A program made the position numbers and the translations under genes. Shown piece after piece: positions 1 to 7,182 of a DNA stretch of 64,000 nt. The DNA is from Micromonospora narathiwatensis (GTDB taxonomy: Bacteria > Actinomycetota > Actinomycetes > Mycobacteriales > Micromonosporaceae). The notes beneath the pieces were generated by a model. The model did no database searches. It had not been told where the DNA came from and saw nothing but the letters and a program-made list of their open reading frames with translations. How positions within the stretch are numbered: position 1 is the first letter of the stretch; every line of letters starts with the position of its first letter. Location of the stretch: the NCBI RefSeq assembly GCF_900089605.1, contig NZ_LT594324.1, positions 1,736,001-1,800,000 on the forward strand. The letters run 5' to 3'.

Positions 1-1199
1 CGACGCAGCCGCCGGTACTGCTCGCGCTCCCGCTCGAGGTGCTCGGCGTCGTACTCGCCGGAGCGGCGGTGCATGACCGGACCTGGCACGTCCAGCAGCA
101 GCACCACGTCGGGTGCCGGGCAGAGTCGGCTCAGCAGTTGGAAGTACGGCCGCTTGAGCCAGACCAACGGCCCGCGCGGCGGCAGCAGGGCGTCGTAGAC
201 GTAGCGGTCGAAGACCACCATCCGGCCCAGCGCCCGGTGGCGTACCGCCGCCAGGTAGCGCCGCCACACGGTGAACGGGCGCAGCAGAATGCGCACGCCC
301 TGCTCGGCGGTGCTGCGCGGCGCCTCGTTCGACGGCCACAGCCCCATGTAGACGCGGCGTACCGGAAAGTAGAACGCCGACTCGATGCCCTCGGCCAGGG
401 TGGACTTGCCCGATCCGTCGGGGCCGATCAGGGCGACGCCGGCACCGCGACGGCTCCACGCCTGCAACGGCCGCTCGATCGAACGCAGGACGGCCGAGCC
501 GACGATACGGCGGGCCGCGCCGACCGGACGGGCCCGCCACCAGGCGGCGAGCAGTCGGCGACGTACGGCCGGCAGCTCCGCCGGGCGACCGGCCCGCCAG
601 TATGCCAGCAGCATCCGGGCCGCCCGGTCCGGTAGCGCTCGGGCGAGCGGACCGTCGAGCGTGGCGTGCTCCTCCAGTTGTCGCAGGCGGCGTAGATGAT
701 GGCCGGCGACGATGCCCTTGTCGAGCACACAGTGCAGCAGCAGCGCCCAGAACTCGTCCCCGGGCGCGAGCACCCACACGTCGTCCTGGCGTGCCCGGCG
801 GCCCAGGCACTGGTCGGCGGCCAGCGCGCGCACCTCGAAGTGACGGCCGTAGGCAAGCTCCGTCACCAGGTCGAGTTCGACCCACGAACCGGTGGCCCCG
901 TCGAGGCCGAGGAAGAACCGGTGACTCCCTCGGCCGTGCCCGGCCAGGCGGACCAGGCCGTGAGCCGTCATCACGGCGACGGCCCGCGCGAGATCGGCCG
1001 GCGCCACCAGGAGATCCAGGTCCCCGGGGGCGATGAGCGCCGCCGAGCCGCCGCGCAGCAGGCACCAGCGGACGCCGGCCTCGTCGAGGCCGGCCAGCAC
1101 CCCCCGGGCGAGCCCGTGCGCGGCCGTGGCCGGTGCCGCCGGCCGCGGCGGTTCCGGACGGCCCGCCACCGTGGTCGTCGTCGGCGGTGTACGGCTCAT
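1..1199 (-). CDS. Nucleotidyltransferase-like / thymidylate-kinase-like fusion protein (3' end outside window)
   Basis: About 399 codons are visible and the C-terminus lies beyond the window edge. The N-terminal ~120 residues resemble a nucleotidyltransferase fold (LLRGGSAALIAPGDLDLLV, with the DLD acidic pair). After a linker rich in Arg and Ala comes a P-loop, GPDGSGKST, at about residues 258-266, followed by FDRYVYDALLP and a hydrophobic strand ending in LLLDVP, as in thymidylate-kinase-like proteins. The ATG at 1199 overlaps the stop of the upstream gene (ATGA), so the two are translationally coupled. Such fusions occur in actinobacterial surface-polymer and RiPP-associated clusters, where the substrate is usually unknown. 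The domain assignment is fairly secure. The substrate is not. Confidence 0.75.
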   Translation of the reverse strand, partial: MSRTPPTTTTVAGRPEPPRPAAPATAAHGLARGVLAGLDEAGVRWCLLRGGSAALIAPGDLDLLVAPADLARAVAVMTAHGLVRLAGHGRGSHRFFLGLDGATGSWVELDLVTELAYGRHFEVRALAADQCLGRRARQDDVWVLAPGDEFWALLLHCVLDKGIVAGHHLRRLRQLEEHATLDGPLARALPDRAARMLLAYWRAGRPAELPAVRRRLLAAWWRARPVGAARRIVGSAVLRSIERPLQAWSRRGAGVALIGPDGSGKSTLAEGIESAFYFPVRRVYMGLWPSNEAPRSTAEQGVRILLRPFTVWRRYLAAVRHRALGRMVVFDRYVYDALLPPRGPLVWLKRPYFQLLSRLCPAPDVVLLLDVPGPVMHRRSGEYDAEHLEREREQYRRLR

Positions 1200-2311
1200 G
1201 CACTGCTCCGCACCGGCCGGAGCGCCAGGATCCGCCGTACGCCGCCACGAGCCCGCTGGACCAGCGGGGTGATCGGCACCCGCTCGATCCGGTAGCAGGC
1301 GTAGTCCTGGCTGACGGCGCCGAAGCGGCTCTTGAACAGCTCCAACGAGGACACCCGCGCCGAGTCGCCCATGTTGTAGGCCGCGCACCCGGCCTCGATC
1401 GCGTCCGCGATCGCCGTCTTGTGCAACAGGTAGTTGGCATAGACGGGGCCGGCGAGCTTCTCCAGCATCGCGCCGCGCCAGTACATCGCCGTCGTCGCGC
1501 CGAACAGCACGACGATCGCGGCGACCGGACGTCCCTCGTGGTACGCGGCGTATATCCGGCACCGGGAGCCGAGCATCTCCGCGACGGTGCGCAGCTTCCG
1601 GTGCGGCTCCCGTCGGGCGGCCAGCCGCCGGGCGAGCGGGACCGGGAGCCGGTCCCGCCGTGCCCAGCGGTCGACGGACTCACCGTAGAGCTGGTGGAAG
1701 ACCGGGACCAGACGGCCCGTGTCGTCCCACTCGACGAGGACGCCGGCCCGCTCCGCGCGGCGGATCCGGTTGCGGGTGTCGCTGCGGAACCGCTCGCGCC
1801 AGACCTTGTCGAAGCCGCCGTCGAGGAAGACCGTCTGCGTCATCCGCTTCTCGCGCAGCACGCTGGCCGGCACCGCCGCCTCCCACGTCCCCGCCGCCGC
1901 CGGGTCAGGGCGGACCAGGGTGCTCAGCACGGGTCGCCGTGCCAGGTCGGTGACCACCATGCGGACGTCCTCCGGGCGGAGTTCGCCGCCCTCGCAGACC
2001 AGCCCGCCCGGTCCCCAGCCGACGGGGAGTCCGAAGTCCGTCGCGAGGATCGGACCGAGCCCCGGGCGGCGTACCAGCGGAAGGACGATGCGCCTGCCGT
2101 CGGCGGTCTCGTAGAGCCGCGAGACGTCCGCATAGCCTTCGACCGCGCACACGCAGCGGAGCCAGGTCGGCGTCTGGCTGGGCAGGGCGTTCGGCGCGGA
2201 GGCGAGCACCCGCTCCCATGCGTCGGCCGGGGCCGGACTCGTCACCCGCAGCGGTCGCGGGTCGTCGGGTGCCGCCTTGAGACGGCGGTCGAGGACGGTC
2301 CCGGCGTTCAC
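1196..2311 (-). CDS. GNAT/FemAB-like acyltransferase
   Basis: This is a 371-residue protein. The GTG start at 2311 overlaps the stop of the preceding gene (GTGA), so a longer upstream reading is not needed. The C-terminal half has the FemAB/Acetyltransf_6 look: IYAAYHEGRPVAAIVVLFG, then GCAAYNMGDSARVSSLELFK followed by RFGAV. In relatives that last segment holds the acyl-CoA or aminoacyl-tRNA fold and a conserved Lys-Phe turn. There is no signal peptide, so it should act in the cytoplasm or at the membrane face. Position between a glycosyltransferase gene and a nucleotidyltransferase-kinase gene suggests that it acylates a glycan or peptide intermediate. The acceptor cannot be deduced. Confidence 0.75.
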   Translation of the reverse strand: MNAGTVLDRRLKAAPDDPRPLRVTSPAPADAWERVLASAPNALPSQTPTWLRCVCAVEGYADVSRLYETADGRRIVLPLVRRPGLGPILATDFGLPVGWGPGGLVCEGGELRPEDVRMVVTDLARRPVLSTLVRPDPAAAGTWEAAVPASVLREKRMTQTVFLDGGFDKVWRERFRSDTRNRIRRAERAGVLVEWDDTGRLVPVFHQLYGESVDRWARRDRLPVPLARRLAARREPHRKLRTVAEMLGSRCRIYAAYHEGRPVAAIVVLFGATTAMYWRGAMLEKLAGPVYANYLLHKTAIADAIEAGCAAYNMGDSARVSSLELFKSRFGAVSQDYACYRIERVPITPLVQRARGGVRRILALRPVRSSA

Positions 2312-3624
2312 GACGAGCCCAGCGGGATGTCGGCGTGCCAGTAACGCTGGGTGACATCGTTGCTGGCCAGGACCACCATGCCGGTGGCGCTGGTGACGCT
2401 CTGCTTGGTGGTCGTCGCGTTGTTCATGTTGGGCGAGAGGGCGTCCCTGATCACCGGGGTGCCGCGGCCGTCGGGGAAGGCGATGCTGCCCATCGGGGAG
2501 CTCTTCATGAAGATCGTTCCCGGGTAGCCGGTGTAGGGACACCCGCTGTCCGGCGCGGTCATGAAGACGTACAGCATCCGATGTTCGGAGTCGATCAGCA
2601 GGACCGGCCGGGTGTGGCAGTCCTTTATCCGCGCGACCCGGTAGCTGGACCACTCACCGGTCGAGGGGTCCCGGGCGAGGAGCATGATCAGGGGCGCCGA
2701 GGTCGTCGCGCCGGCGTCGTCGAGACTGGTCTTGATGACCGCGTACACCCGTCCGGAGCCGTCGTCCTGGAGCGTCCTGAGGTTGATGTGGTCGTCGGCG
2801 TTGTTCGGCCCCTGGATCGCGGTACGGGTGACGGCCCAGGTGGTGCGCGACGCGCCGTCGATGTGCTCGGCGAAGTACATCGCGGACTTCGGCTGGTGGC
2901 TCCACATCACGCCGGTCCGGGTGCCGAAGGTCACCACCGACGAGATGTCGTCGCTGTCCAGGGCGGTGGCGGCGGTGACCGGGAGCGCGAACGGGGTGCC
3001 CCAGACCGCGTCCCCGCCCGTCGTGTTGTTCACGTAGACCGTCGAGCCCTGCGTCCAGGTCGCCCAGAGCACGCCCGTCGAGTCCTTGTCGATGGTGAGG
3101 GTCTCGCTGGAGTAGCTGTTGATCTGCACCGGGAAGCCGGCGTCGCGGGTGTAGGTCCTCGTCGCGGCGTCGTAGCGGTAGCGGTAGAGCCGGGCCGGGT
3201 TTCCGGCGGCCGCGTCGGCGGAGGAACTGGCTCGGACGTGCGAGGAGACGTAGAGCCTGGTGCCGTCCCACAGCACGTCTGAGCGGGTCTTCGGCCGGTT
3301 GTCGACGGCGGTCCCGGTGTCGATCCACTGCTGGGCGGAACGGTCAAGTCGGAAGATGTGGTGGGTCTGGCTGCTGGTGTGGAACAGCACCGCCCACCAG
3401 GCGCCGTCGTTCCACCACAGCTTGCTCTCCGGCTTCTCACCGGTGGCCGCCGAGCCGTCGCCCGAGGTGGACGGACCGATGTGGCCGAGGTCGCCGGTGG
3501 CCGCCTGGGCGGGTGCGGTGTGCCCGCCGGGCGCTGGTGCGGCGCCGAACAACATGCCCAGCAGCAGGGCGAGGGCGTAGGAACCGCGCGCCAGCCGGGT
3601 ACGCCGTCGGAGACGGTTCATCAT
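2308..3624 (-). CDS. Secreted BNR/propeller-like protein of unknown function
   Basis: This is a 438-residue protein. The ATG at 3624 overlaps the upstream stop (ATGA). An N-terminal Sec signal peptide is clear: RLRRRTRLARG, a long Ala/Leu core, then APAQAA. The mature part is rich in beta strands with recurring Trp and Asp/Gly turn motifs (LWWNDGAWWAVLFHT, GVLWATWTQGSTVYV, TRTGVMWSHQPKS). This fits a multi-bladed propeller of the BNR/sialidase-like or exo-acting type. No canonical sialidase Asp-box series is obvious and I cannot point to catalytic residues. It is the only exported product of this operon, so it may bind or trim the polymer or peptide made by its neighbours. Function is not assigned. 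Confidence 0.7.
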   Translation of the reverse strand: MMNRLRRRTRLARGSYALALLLGMLFGAAPAPGGHTAPAQAATGDLGHIGPSTSGDGSAATGEKPESKLWWNDGAWWAVLFHTSSQTHHIFRLDRSAQQWIDTGTAVDNRPKTRSDVLWDGTRLYVSSHVRASSSADAAAGNPARLYRYRYDAATRTYTRDAGFPVQINSYSSETLTIDKDSTGVLWATWTQGSTVYVNNTTGGDAVWGTPFALPVTAATALDSDDISSVVTFGTRTGVMWSHQPKSAMYFAEHIDGASRTTWAVTRTAIQGPNNADDHINLRTLQDDGSGRVYAVIKTSLDDAGATTSAPLIMLLARDPSTGEWSSYRVARIKDCHTRPVLLIDSEHRMLYVFMTAPDSGCPYTGYPGTIFMKSSPMGSIAFPDGRGTPVIRDALSPNMNNATTTKQSVTSATGMVVLASNDVTQRYWHADIPLGSS

Positions 3625-4550
3625 CGGGGCACCTCGTTCAGTGGCTGGCTGGTCGGCTCGACGGCCGGGGGTTGCCACCGTTGCAGCGCGCGGTGGTCGA
3701 TCGGGTCGACCACCGGTCGAGGGCGCCGTACGAACCGTTCCCGGAGCAGGGTCCGGAGCACGCGCTGACCATCGCGGAAGGTGTGCAGGTTGGAGGTGCC
3801 GCAGCGGCGGGGGAATTCGGTGCTCGGCACCTCGGCGATGCGTAGGTTCGCCTTCAGCGCGTGGATCACGAGCTCGGTCTCGATCTCGAAGCCGTGTGCG
3901 GTCAGGGCGAGCGCCGGTAGGCACTCACGACGGAACGAACAGAAGCCGTAGCACAGGTCGGTGAAGCGGACGAGGAAGAAGCTGTTCGTGAGCCGCACCA
4001 GCATGCTGTTCCCGGTCCGGCGCAGCGCGGTCAGGTCGGTTGACCCGCCGCCGGACAGAAACCGGGAGCCCTTGACGAAGTCGTAGCCGTTGACGAGCGG
4101 GGTGACGTACTGGTGGATCTCGGCGGGGTCCATGCTGCCGTCGGCGTCGATCATCACGATCAGATCGCCGGTGGCCGCGGCGAACGCCACCCGCGCCGCG
4201 TCGCCCTTGCCCCGGCAGTTCTGCGTCAACACCACGATGTCCGGCCGGATGGAGCGGGCGACCTCGACCGTACGGTCCGACGAGTGCCCGTCGACGAGGA
4301 CCACCTCGTCGACGATCGGCGGCATCCGCCTGAGCACCCACTCGATGTTCTTCTCCTCGTTGAGCGTCGGGATGACCACGCTCACGGTCTGTCGCTCGGG
4401 CTGGGCTGTGACTACTCCGCCGTCGCCCTCGGGCCGTTCCCGCATCCGCAGGATGCTCAGTGCCCGGTCACCCTGCCCGGACGGGGCGGTGAGGGGCGGC
4501 TCGGTCAGCAGGCTGGGGACGTGCGTGTCGATGTCCGGGTTCAGGGTCAC
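3621..4550 (-). CDS. Family 2 glycosyltransferase (dolichol-phosphate-mannose-synthase-like)
   Basis: This is a 309-residue protein. The GTG at 4550 was chosen because GGGGAGG lies just upstream and because GTGA overlaps the stop of the small peptide gene. The GT-A fold is recognised from VSVVIPTLNEEKNIEWVLRR near residue 60, DEVVLVDGHSSD and IVMIDADGSMDP (the DxD metal/nucleotide site). The remainder resembles polyprenyl-phosphate glycosyltransferases (FVKGSRFLSGG, CYGFCSFRRE, FEIETELVIHA). There are no long membrane helices, so it is probably peripheral. It should transfer a sugar from a nucleotide donor to a lipid phosphate or another acceptor. As the second cistron of a tightly overlapping operon, it is expected to be made together with the peptide, propeller, acyltransferase and kinase-like proteins. 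Confidence 0.88.
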   Translation of the reverse strand: MTLNPDIDTHVPSLLTEPPLTAPSGQGDRALSILRMRERPEGDGGVVTAQPERQTVSVVIPTLNEEKNIEWVLRRMPPIVDEVVLVDGHSSDRTVEVARSIRPDIVVLTQNCRGKGDAARVAFAAATGDLIVMIDADGSMDPAEIHQYVTPLVNGYDFVKGSRFLSGGGSTDLTALRRTGNSMLVRLTNSFFLVRFTDLCYGFCSFRRECLPALALTAHGFEIETELVIHALKANLRIAEVPSTEFPRRCGTSNLHTFRDGQRVLRTLLRERFVRRPRPVVDPIDHRALQRWQPPAVEPTSQPLNEVPR

Positions 4551-4645
4551 CAGAACCCCTCCCCGGCGGATGCCGTGAGGCCGTCTCGCGATGCGAGGTC
4601 GGTCTTCCCCGTACCGCCGGTGATGGCGATCCACTTGCTCTTCAT
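4547..4645 (-). CDS. 32-residue peptide, first cistron of the glycosyltransferase operon
   Basis: The ATG at 4645 is preceded by GGGGGAAGAGGAG, a good Shine-Dalgarno sequence. The frame ends in TGA at 4549-4547, which overlaps the GTG of the glycosyltransferase (GTGA), the same coupling seen at every later junction of this operon. The peptide begins MKSKWIAITGGTGKT and ends ASAGEGFW. It is hydrophilic apart from a short WIAI stretch and has no Cys and no signal peptide. It could be a precursor for a modified peptide, a translational leader that drives the glycosyltransferase, or a conserved small protein. No maturase is visible inside the window. I do not recognise the family. Confidence 0.5.
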   Translation of the reverse strand: MKSKWIAITGGTGKTDLASRDGLTASAGEGFW

Positions 4646-5244
4646 CAGCTCCTCTTCCCCCGCTGTGTACCGGCAGGACTAGACTTTAGTGCCTAATGTC
4701 CGATTCATGCCGATTTGGCCAAATTTGGCCGGGATTAATAGGAGGAAAAGGTAACACCACGCAAAACTGATCACGCCGTAACTATGCAAAGAAATAGGCT
4801 GATTTTGTGCGACGGGTCAGGGGGAGGTTGGCCGCCTGGATCGACCTGGTCGGACGCTCGGCTGATGTCCTCTGTGGTGGTATCCACACCCCGGTCACGA
4901 GTCGCAGCCCGTGCGCCGAGGCTGCCGACGAGGCGCCGAGAGATGCGACGCCATGGGGGCGTCAGCGATGCCGGGCCGGCGAGCCGGCGTGATCAACCAG
5001 GTGCTGGGCGGCGGACGCCGCGACCGTCTGCGTGAACTGCGTGCAGCCGTTCTGACCTGCGGTTTTATCTCTTTCCTGCCCAGGGGGCGGGCGCCGCCCG
5101 CAAGATTTACGCACCGTACTAAATTGCGCGAAACGGCCTTCCATGCCATTGAATATTGCCTGGTGAGGCCGCATTCGCCGGGCAGTGCGGTAAGGAGTCG
5201 ACGGCAATGCTGGCGACTCTCGCGAGCCGCGCCCAGCGGCGGAC
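4646..5244. other. Intergenic region with AT-richer promoter segment
   Basis: About 600 bases with no supported gene. The part at 4676-4810 is much richer in A/T than its surroundings and probably holds the promoter of the minus-strand peptide-glycosyltransferase operon, together with a 14-base palindrome listed separately. The remainder, about 4811-5244, has only short frames with poor codon use. I looked for riboswitch-like motifs and recognised none. Confidence 0.45.
4717..4730. promoter_or_regulatory. Perfect 14-base palindrome GGCCAAATTTGGCC
   Basis: A perfect dyad, whose second half belongs to a direct repeat of ATTTGGCC. It lies 72 bases upstream of the small peptide start in an A/T-rich stretch. 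A dimeric repressor or activator site is a reasonable reading. The protein that would bind is unknown. Confidence 0.35.
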
Positions 5245-6024
5245 TCACCGTGCGGTGACGCGCTGCAGCAACCGCTCGGCCAGGAATGCCTCCCAGGTCC
5301 GTGATCCGGTGGTGGCGCCGCCGAGGGCGAGGTTGTCCCCGTTCCGGTACGCCCGTCCGGCCTTCCCGGGCAGCCGGACCGGTAGCAGCAGTCGGCGCTT
5401 GCCGACCGCCCCCAGGTAGCCGCGGATCAGTTCGTCCATCCCGTACACGGTCGGGCCGGCGAGGTCGGGCACCAGGCCGGCCGGCGCGCCGAGCGCCAGC
5501 TCGACCAGCCGGGCCGCCACCTCACGGGCGTCGACCGGCTGGAACCGGAGCCCACCCGGCACCGGGACCACGGGAGACTTCGCCATCTTCGCCGCGACGG
5601 TCAGCACGAGGTCGTGGAACTGGGCGGCGCGCAGGGTCGTCCACGGCACGCCGGATTCGGCGATCGCCTGTTCCGCGTCCCGCTTGGTGCGGAGCCAGGC
5701 GAGGGGGACCCGGTCGGCGCCGATGACCGAGATGTGGACCAGGTGCCGTACGCCGGCCCGCCCCGCGGCCCGGACCAGGTTGCGGGTCGCCTGGTCGTCG
5801 CCCTTCGGCCCACCGGCCAGGTGCAGGACGATCTCCACCCCGCGCACCGCGGCGTCGACGCCCTCGCCGCCGAGCAGGTCCGCGGTGACGTGCTCGACGC
5901 CGGGAGCGGACCGGCCGCCCCGGCGGCTGAGCACCCGCACCGGGTGTCCGGCCTCGCGCAGCAGCGGGGTGACCAGTTTGCCGAGGGTGCCCGTGCCGCC
6001 GGTTACCAGGATGGGTGCGCTCAT
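5245..6024 (-). CDS. NmrA-like NAD(P)-binding epimerase/oxidoreductase
   Basis: This is a 259-residue atypical short-chain dehydrogenase. The N-terminus has the Rossmann glycine motif of the NmrA/epimerase family, ILVTGGTGTLGKL, followed by VRVLSRR, a typical NADPH-recognition strand end. VHISVIGADRVPLAWLRTK replaces the usual YxxxK active site, as in NmrA-like sensors and quinone-reductase-like enzymes. CGGAGGA precedes the ATG at a spacing of 5. It is divergent from an ECF41 sigma factor gene. Genes next to ECF41 factors typically encode a carboxymuconolactone decarboxylase, oxidoreductase or epimerase (COE) and are the sigma factor's targets. The predicted promoter at 6088-6118 supports that here. 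The substrate is unknown. Confidence 0.85.
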   Translation of the reverse strand: MSAPILVTGGTGTLGKLVTPLLREAGHPVRVLSRRGGRSAPGVEHVTADLLGGEGVDAAVRGVEIVLHLAGGPKGDDQATRNLVRAAGRAGVRHLVHISVIGADRVPLAWLRTKRDAEQAIAESGVPWTTLRAAQFHDLVLTVAAKMAKSPVVPVPGGLRFQPVDAREVAARLVELALGAPAGLVPDLAGPTVYGMDELIRGYLGAVGKRRLLLPVRLPGKAGRAYRNGDNLALGGATTGSRTWEAFLAERLLQRVTAR

Positions 6025-6087
6025 GATGTCCTCCGGACTCGGGGACGGCGAGACGAATCGCGTCCACTACGTTTCGTGGTTCTGCCG

Positions 6088-6118
6088 ACTCGACCCGGCG
6101 CGGGCGGCGGATGTGACC
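6088..6118 (-). promoter_or_regulatory. Predicted ECF41-type promoter of the NmrA-like gene
   Basis: Read on the minus strand this is GGTCACA, 17 bases, then GTCGAGT. It matches the architecture and spacing of the promoter found on the other strand for the sigma factor gene (6150-6180). Known ECF41 promoters have a TGTCACA-type -35 element and a CGTC-type -10 element, so this fits. Between the two promoters, at 6122-6135, sits an inverted repeat GTGACC-GA-GGTCAC. Confidence 0.6.
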
Positions 6119-6149
6119 GCAGTGACCGAGGTCACGCCGGTCCGGCGGC

Positions 6150-6180
6150 TGTCACGTCGGCGGCCTCCCGCGGGTCGAGT
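6150..6180 (+). promoter_or_regulatory. Predicted ECF41-type autoregulatory promoter of the sigma factor gene
   Basis: TGTCACG at 6150-6156, 17 bases, then GTCGAGT at 6174-6180, about 30 bases before the sigma factor start. The -35 element is close to the ECF41 consensus TGTCACA. The identical spacing and -10 sequence on the opposite strand point to one sigma factor driving both genes. Confidence 0.6.
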
Positions 6181-6211
6181 CCGGTGAGACCGGTACGAGG
6201 AGGAGCGGGAC

Positions 6212-7093
6212 ATGGACCAGGACATCTGGCTGGCCGAGCGGTTCGAGCAGCACCGACCGCAACTGCGGGCGGTGGCCTACCGGATGCTCGGCTCGCTCAC
6301 CGAAGCCGAGGACGCCGTGCAGGAGACCTGGCTGCGCCTCGCCCGGACCGACGCCGACGAGGTGGACAACCTCGCCGCCTGGCTGACCACGGTGGTCGCC
6401 CGGATCTGCCTGAACGCCCTCCGCGCCCGCCAGACGCGCCGCGAGGAATCCCTCGACGTACGCGTGCCGGACCCGGTGGTCAGCACCGCCGACGACGCTG
6501 ACCCGGCGTACGCCGCCGTGCTGGCCGACTCCGTCGGGCTCGCGCTGCTGGTGGTCCTGGACACCCTGACCCCGACCGAGCGGCTCGCGTTCGTGCTGCA
6601 CGACCTGTTCGCCGTCCCGTTCGACGAGATCGGCGCCATGATGGACCGCTCGCCGGCCGCGGCCCGCCAACTCGCCAGTCGGGCGCGCCGCCGCGTCCAG
6701 GGTCGCGCCCCGGCGTCCGATCCGGACCTGGCCCGTCAGCGCGAGGTCGTCGACGCGTTCCTCGCCGCCGCCCACGAGGGCGACTTCGACCGACTCGTGA
6801 CCGTGCTGCACCCCGATGTGGTGCTCCGTTCCGACGGCGGCACCGCCCGTGCCCGCCACACCACTGTCATCACCGGAGCGACGGCGGTCGCCGCGCAGGC
6901 GGCCACCTTCGGCCGGTTCTCCCCGTTCGCCCGGCCCGCGCTGGTCAACGGTGCCGCCGGGGTGCTCGTCACCGCCGCCGGTCGTCCGCTCTCCGTCATG
7001 GCCTTCACCGTCGCCGAGGGAAGGATCGCCGCCATCGACGTGATCGCCGATTCCGAGCGGCTGCGTCAACTCGCCCTCGACGACCTGTCCTGA
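6212..7093 (+). CDS. sigJ: ECF41-family RNA polymerase sigma factor with C-terminal SnoaL-like domain
   Basis: This is a 293-residue protein. Sigma region 2 spans about residues 10-80 (LRAVAYRMLGSLTEAEDAVQETWLR) and region 4 about 110-165 (LTPTERLAFVLHDLF...DEIGAMMDRSPAAARQLASRARRRV). The C-terminal ~120 residues form a SnoaL-like domain (VVDAFLAAAHEGDFDRLVTVLHPDVVLRSDGG), the hallmark of ECF41 factors. In that family this domain regulates the sigma factor internally, in place of a separate anti-sigma protein. AGGAGGAG precedes the ATG. The gene is divergent from the NmrA-like epimerase gene and carries its own matching promoter, so an autoregulated two-gene unit is inferred. The inducing signal is unknown. 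The symbol follows common use for this family. Confidence 0.93.
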   Translation: MDQDIWLAERFEQHRPQLRAVAYRMLGSLTEAEDAVQETWLRLARTDADEVDNLAAWLTTVVARICLNALRARQTRREESLDVRVPDPVVSTADDADPAYAAVLADSVGLALLVVLDTLTPTERLAFVLHDLFAVPFDEIGAMMDRSPAAARQLASRARRRVQGRAPASDPDLARQREVVDAFLAAAHEGDFDRLVTVLHPDVVLRSDGGTARARHTTVITGATAVAAQAATFGRFSPFARPALVNGAAGVLVTAAGRPLSVMAFTVAEGRIAAIDVIADSERLRQLALDDLS

Positions 7094-7182
7094 CCGCTCC
7101 GCCAACCGGCGCCGGCGTCCCGCCCGCGAGGGCCGGTCCCGGTCGTCGCCCTGACGACGTGCCCCGCCCGGGGCCACCCCGA

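Noticed and set aside
2312..3924. Upstream extensions of the acyltransferase and propeller-protein genes
   Set aside because: They overlap the neighbouring genes in another frame; 4-base overlaps and the signal peptide fix the starts at 2311 and 3624.
4895..5248. Possible small genes between the peptide operon and the NmrA-like gene
   Set aside because: Frames on both strands show Arg/Pro/Ser-rich, random-looking composition and no ribosome sites.
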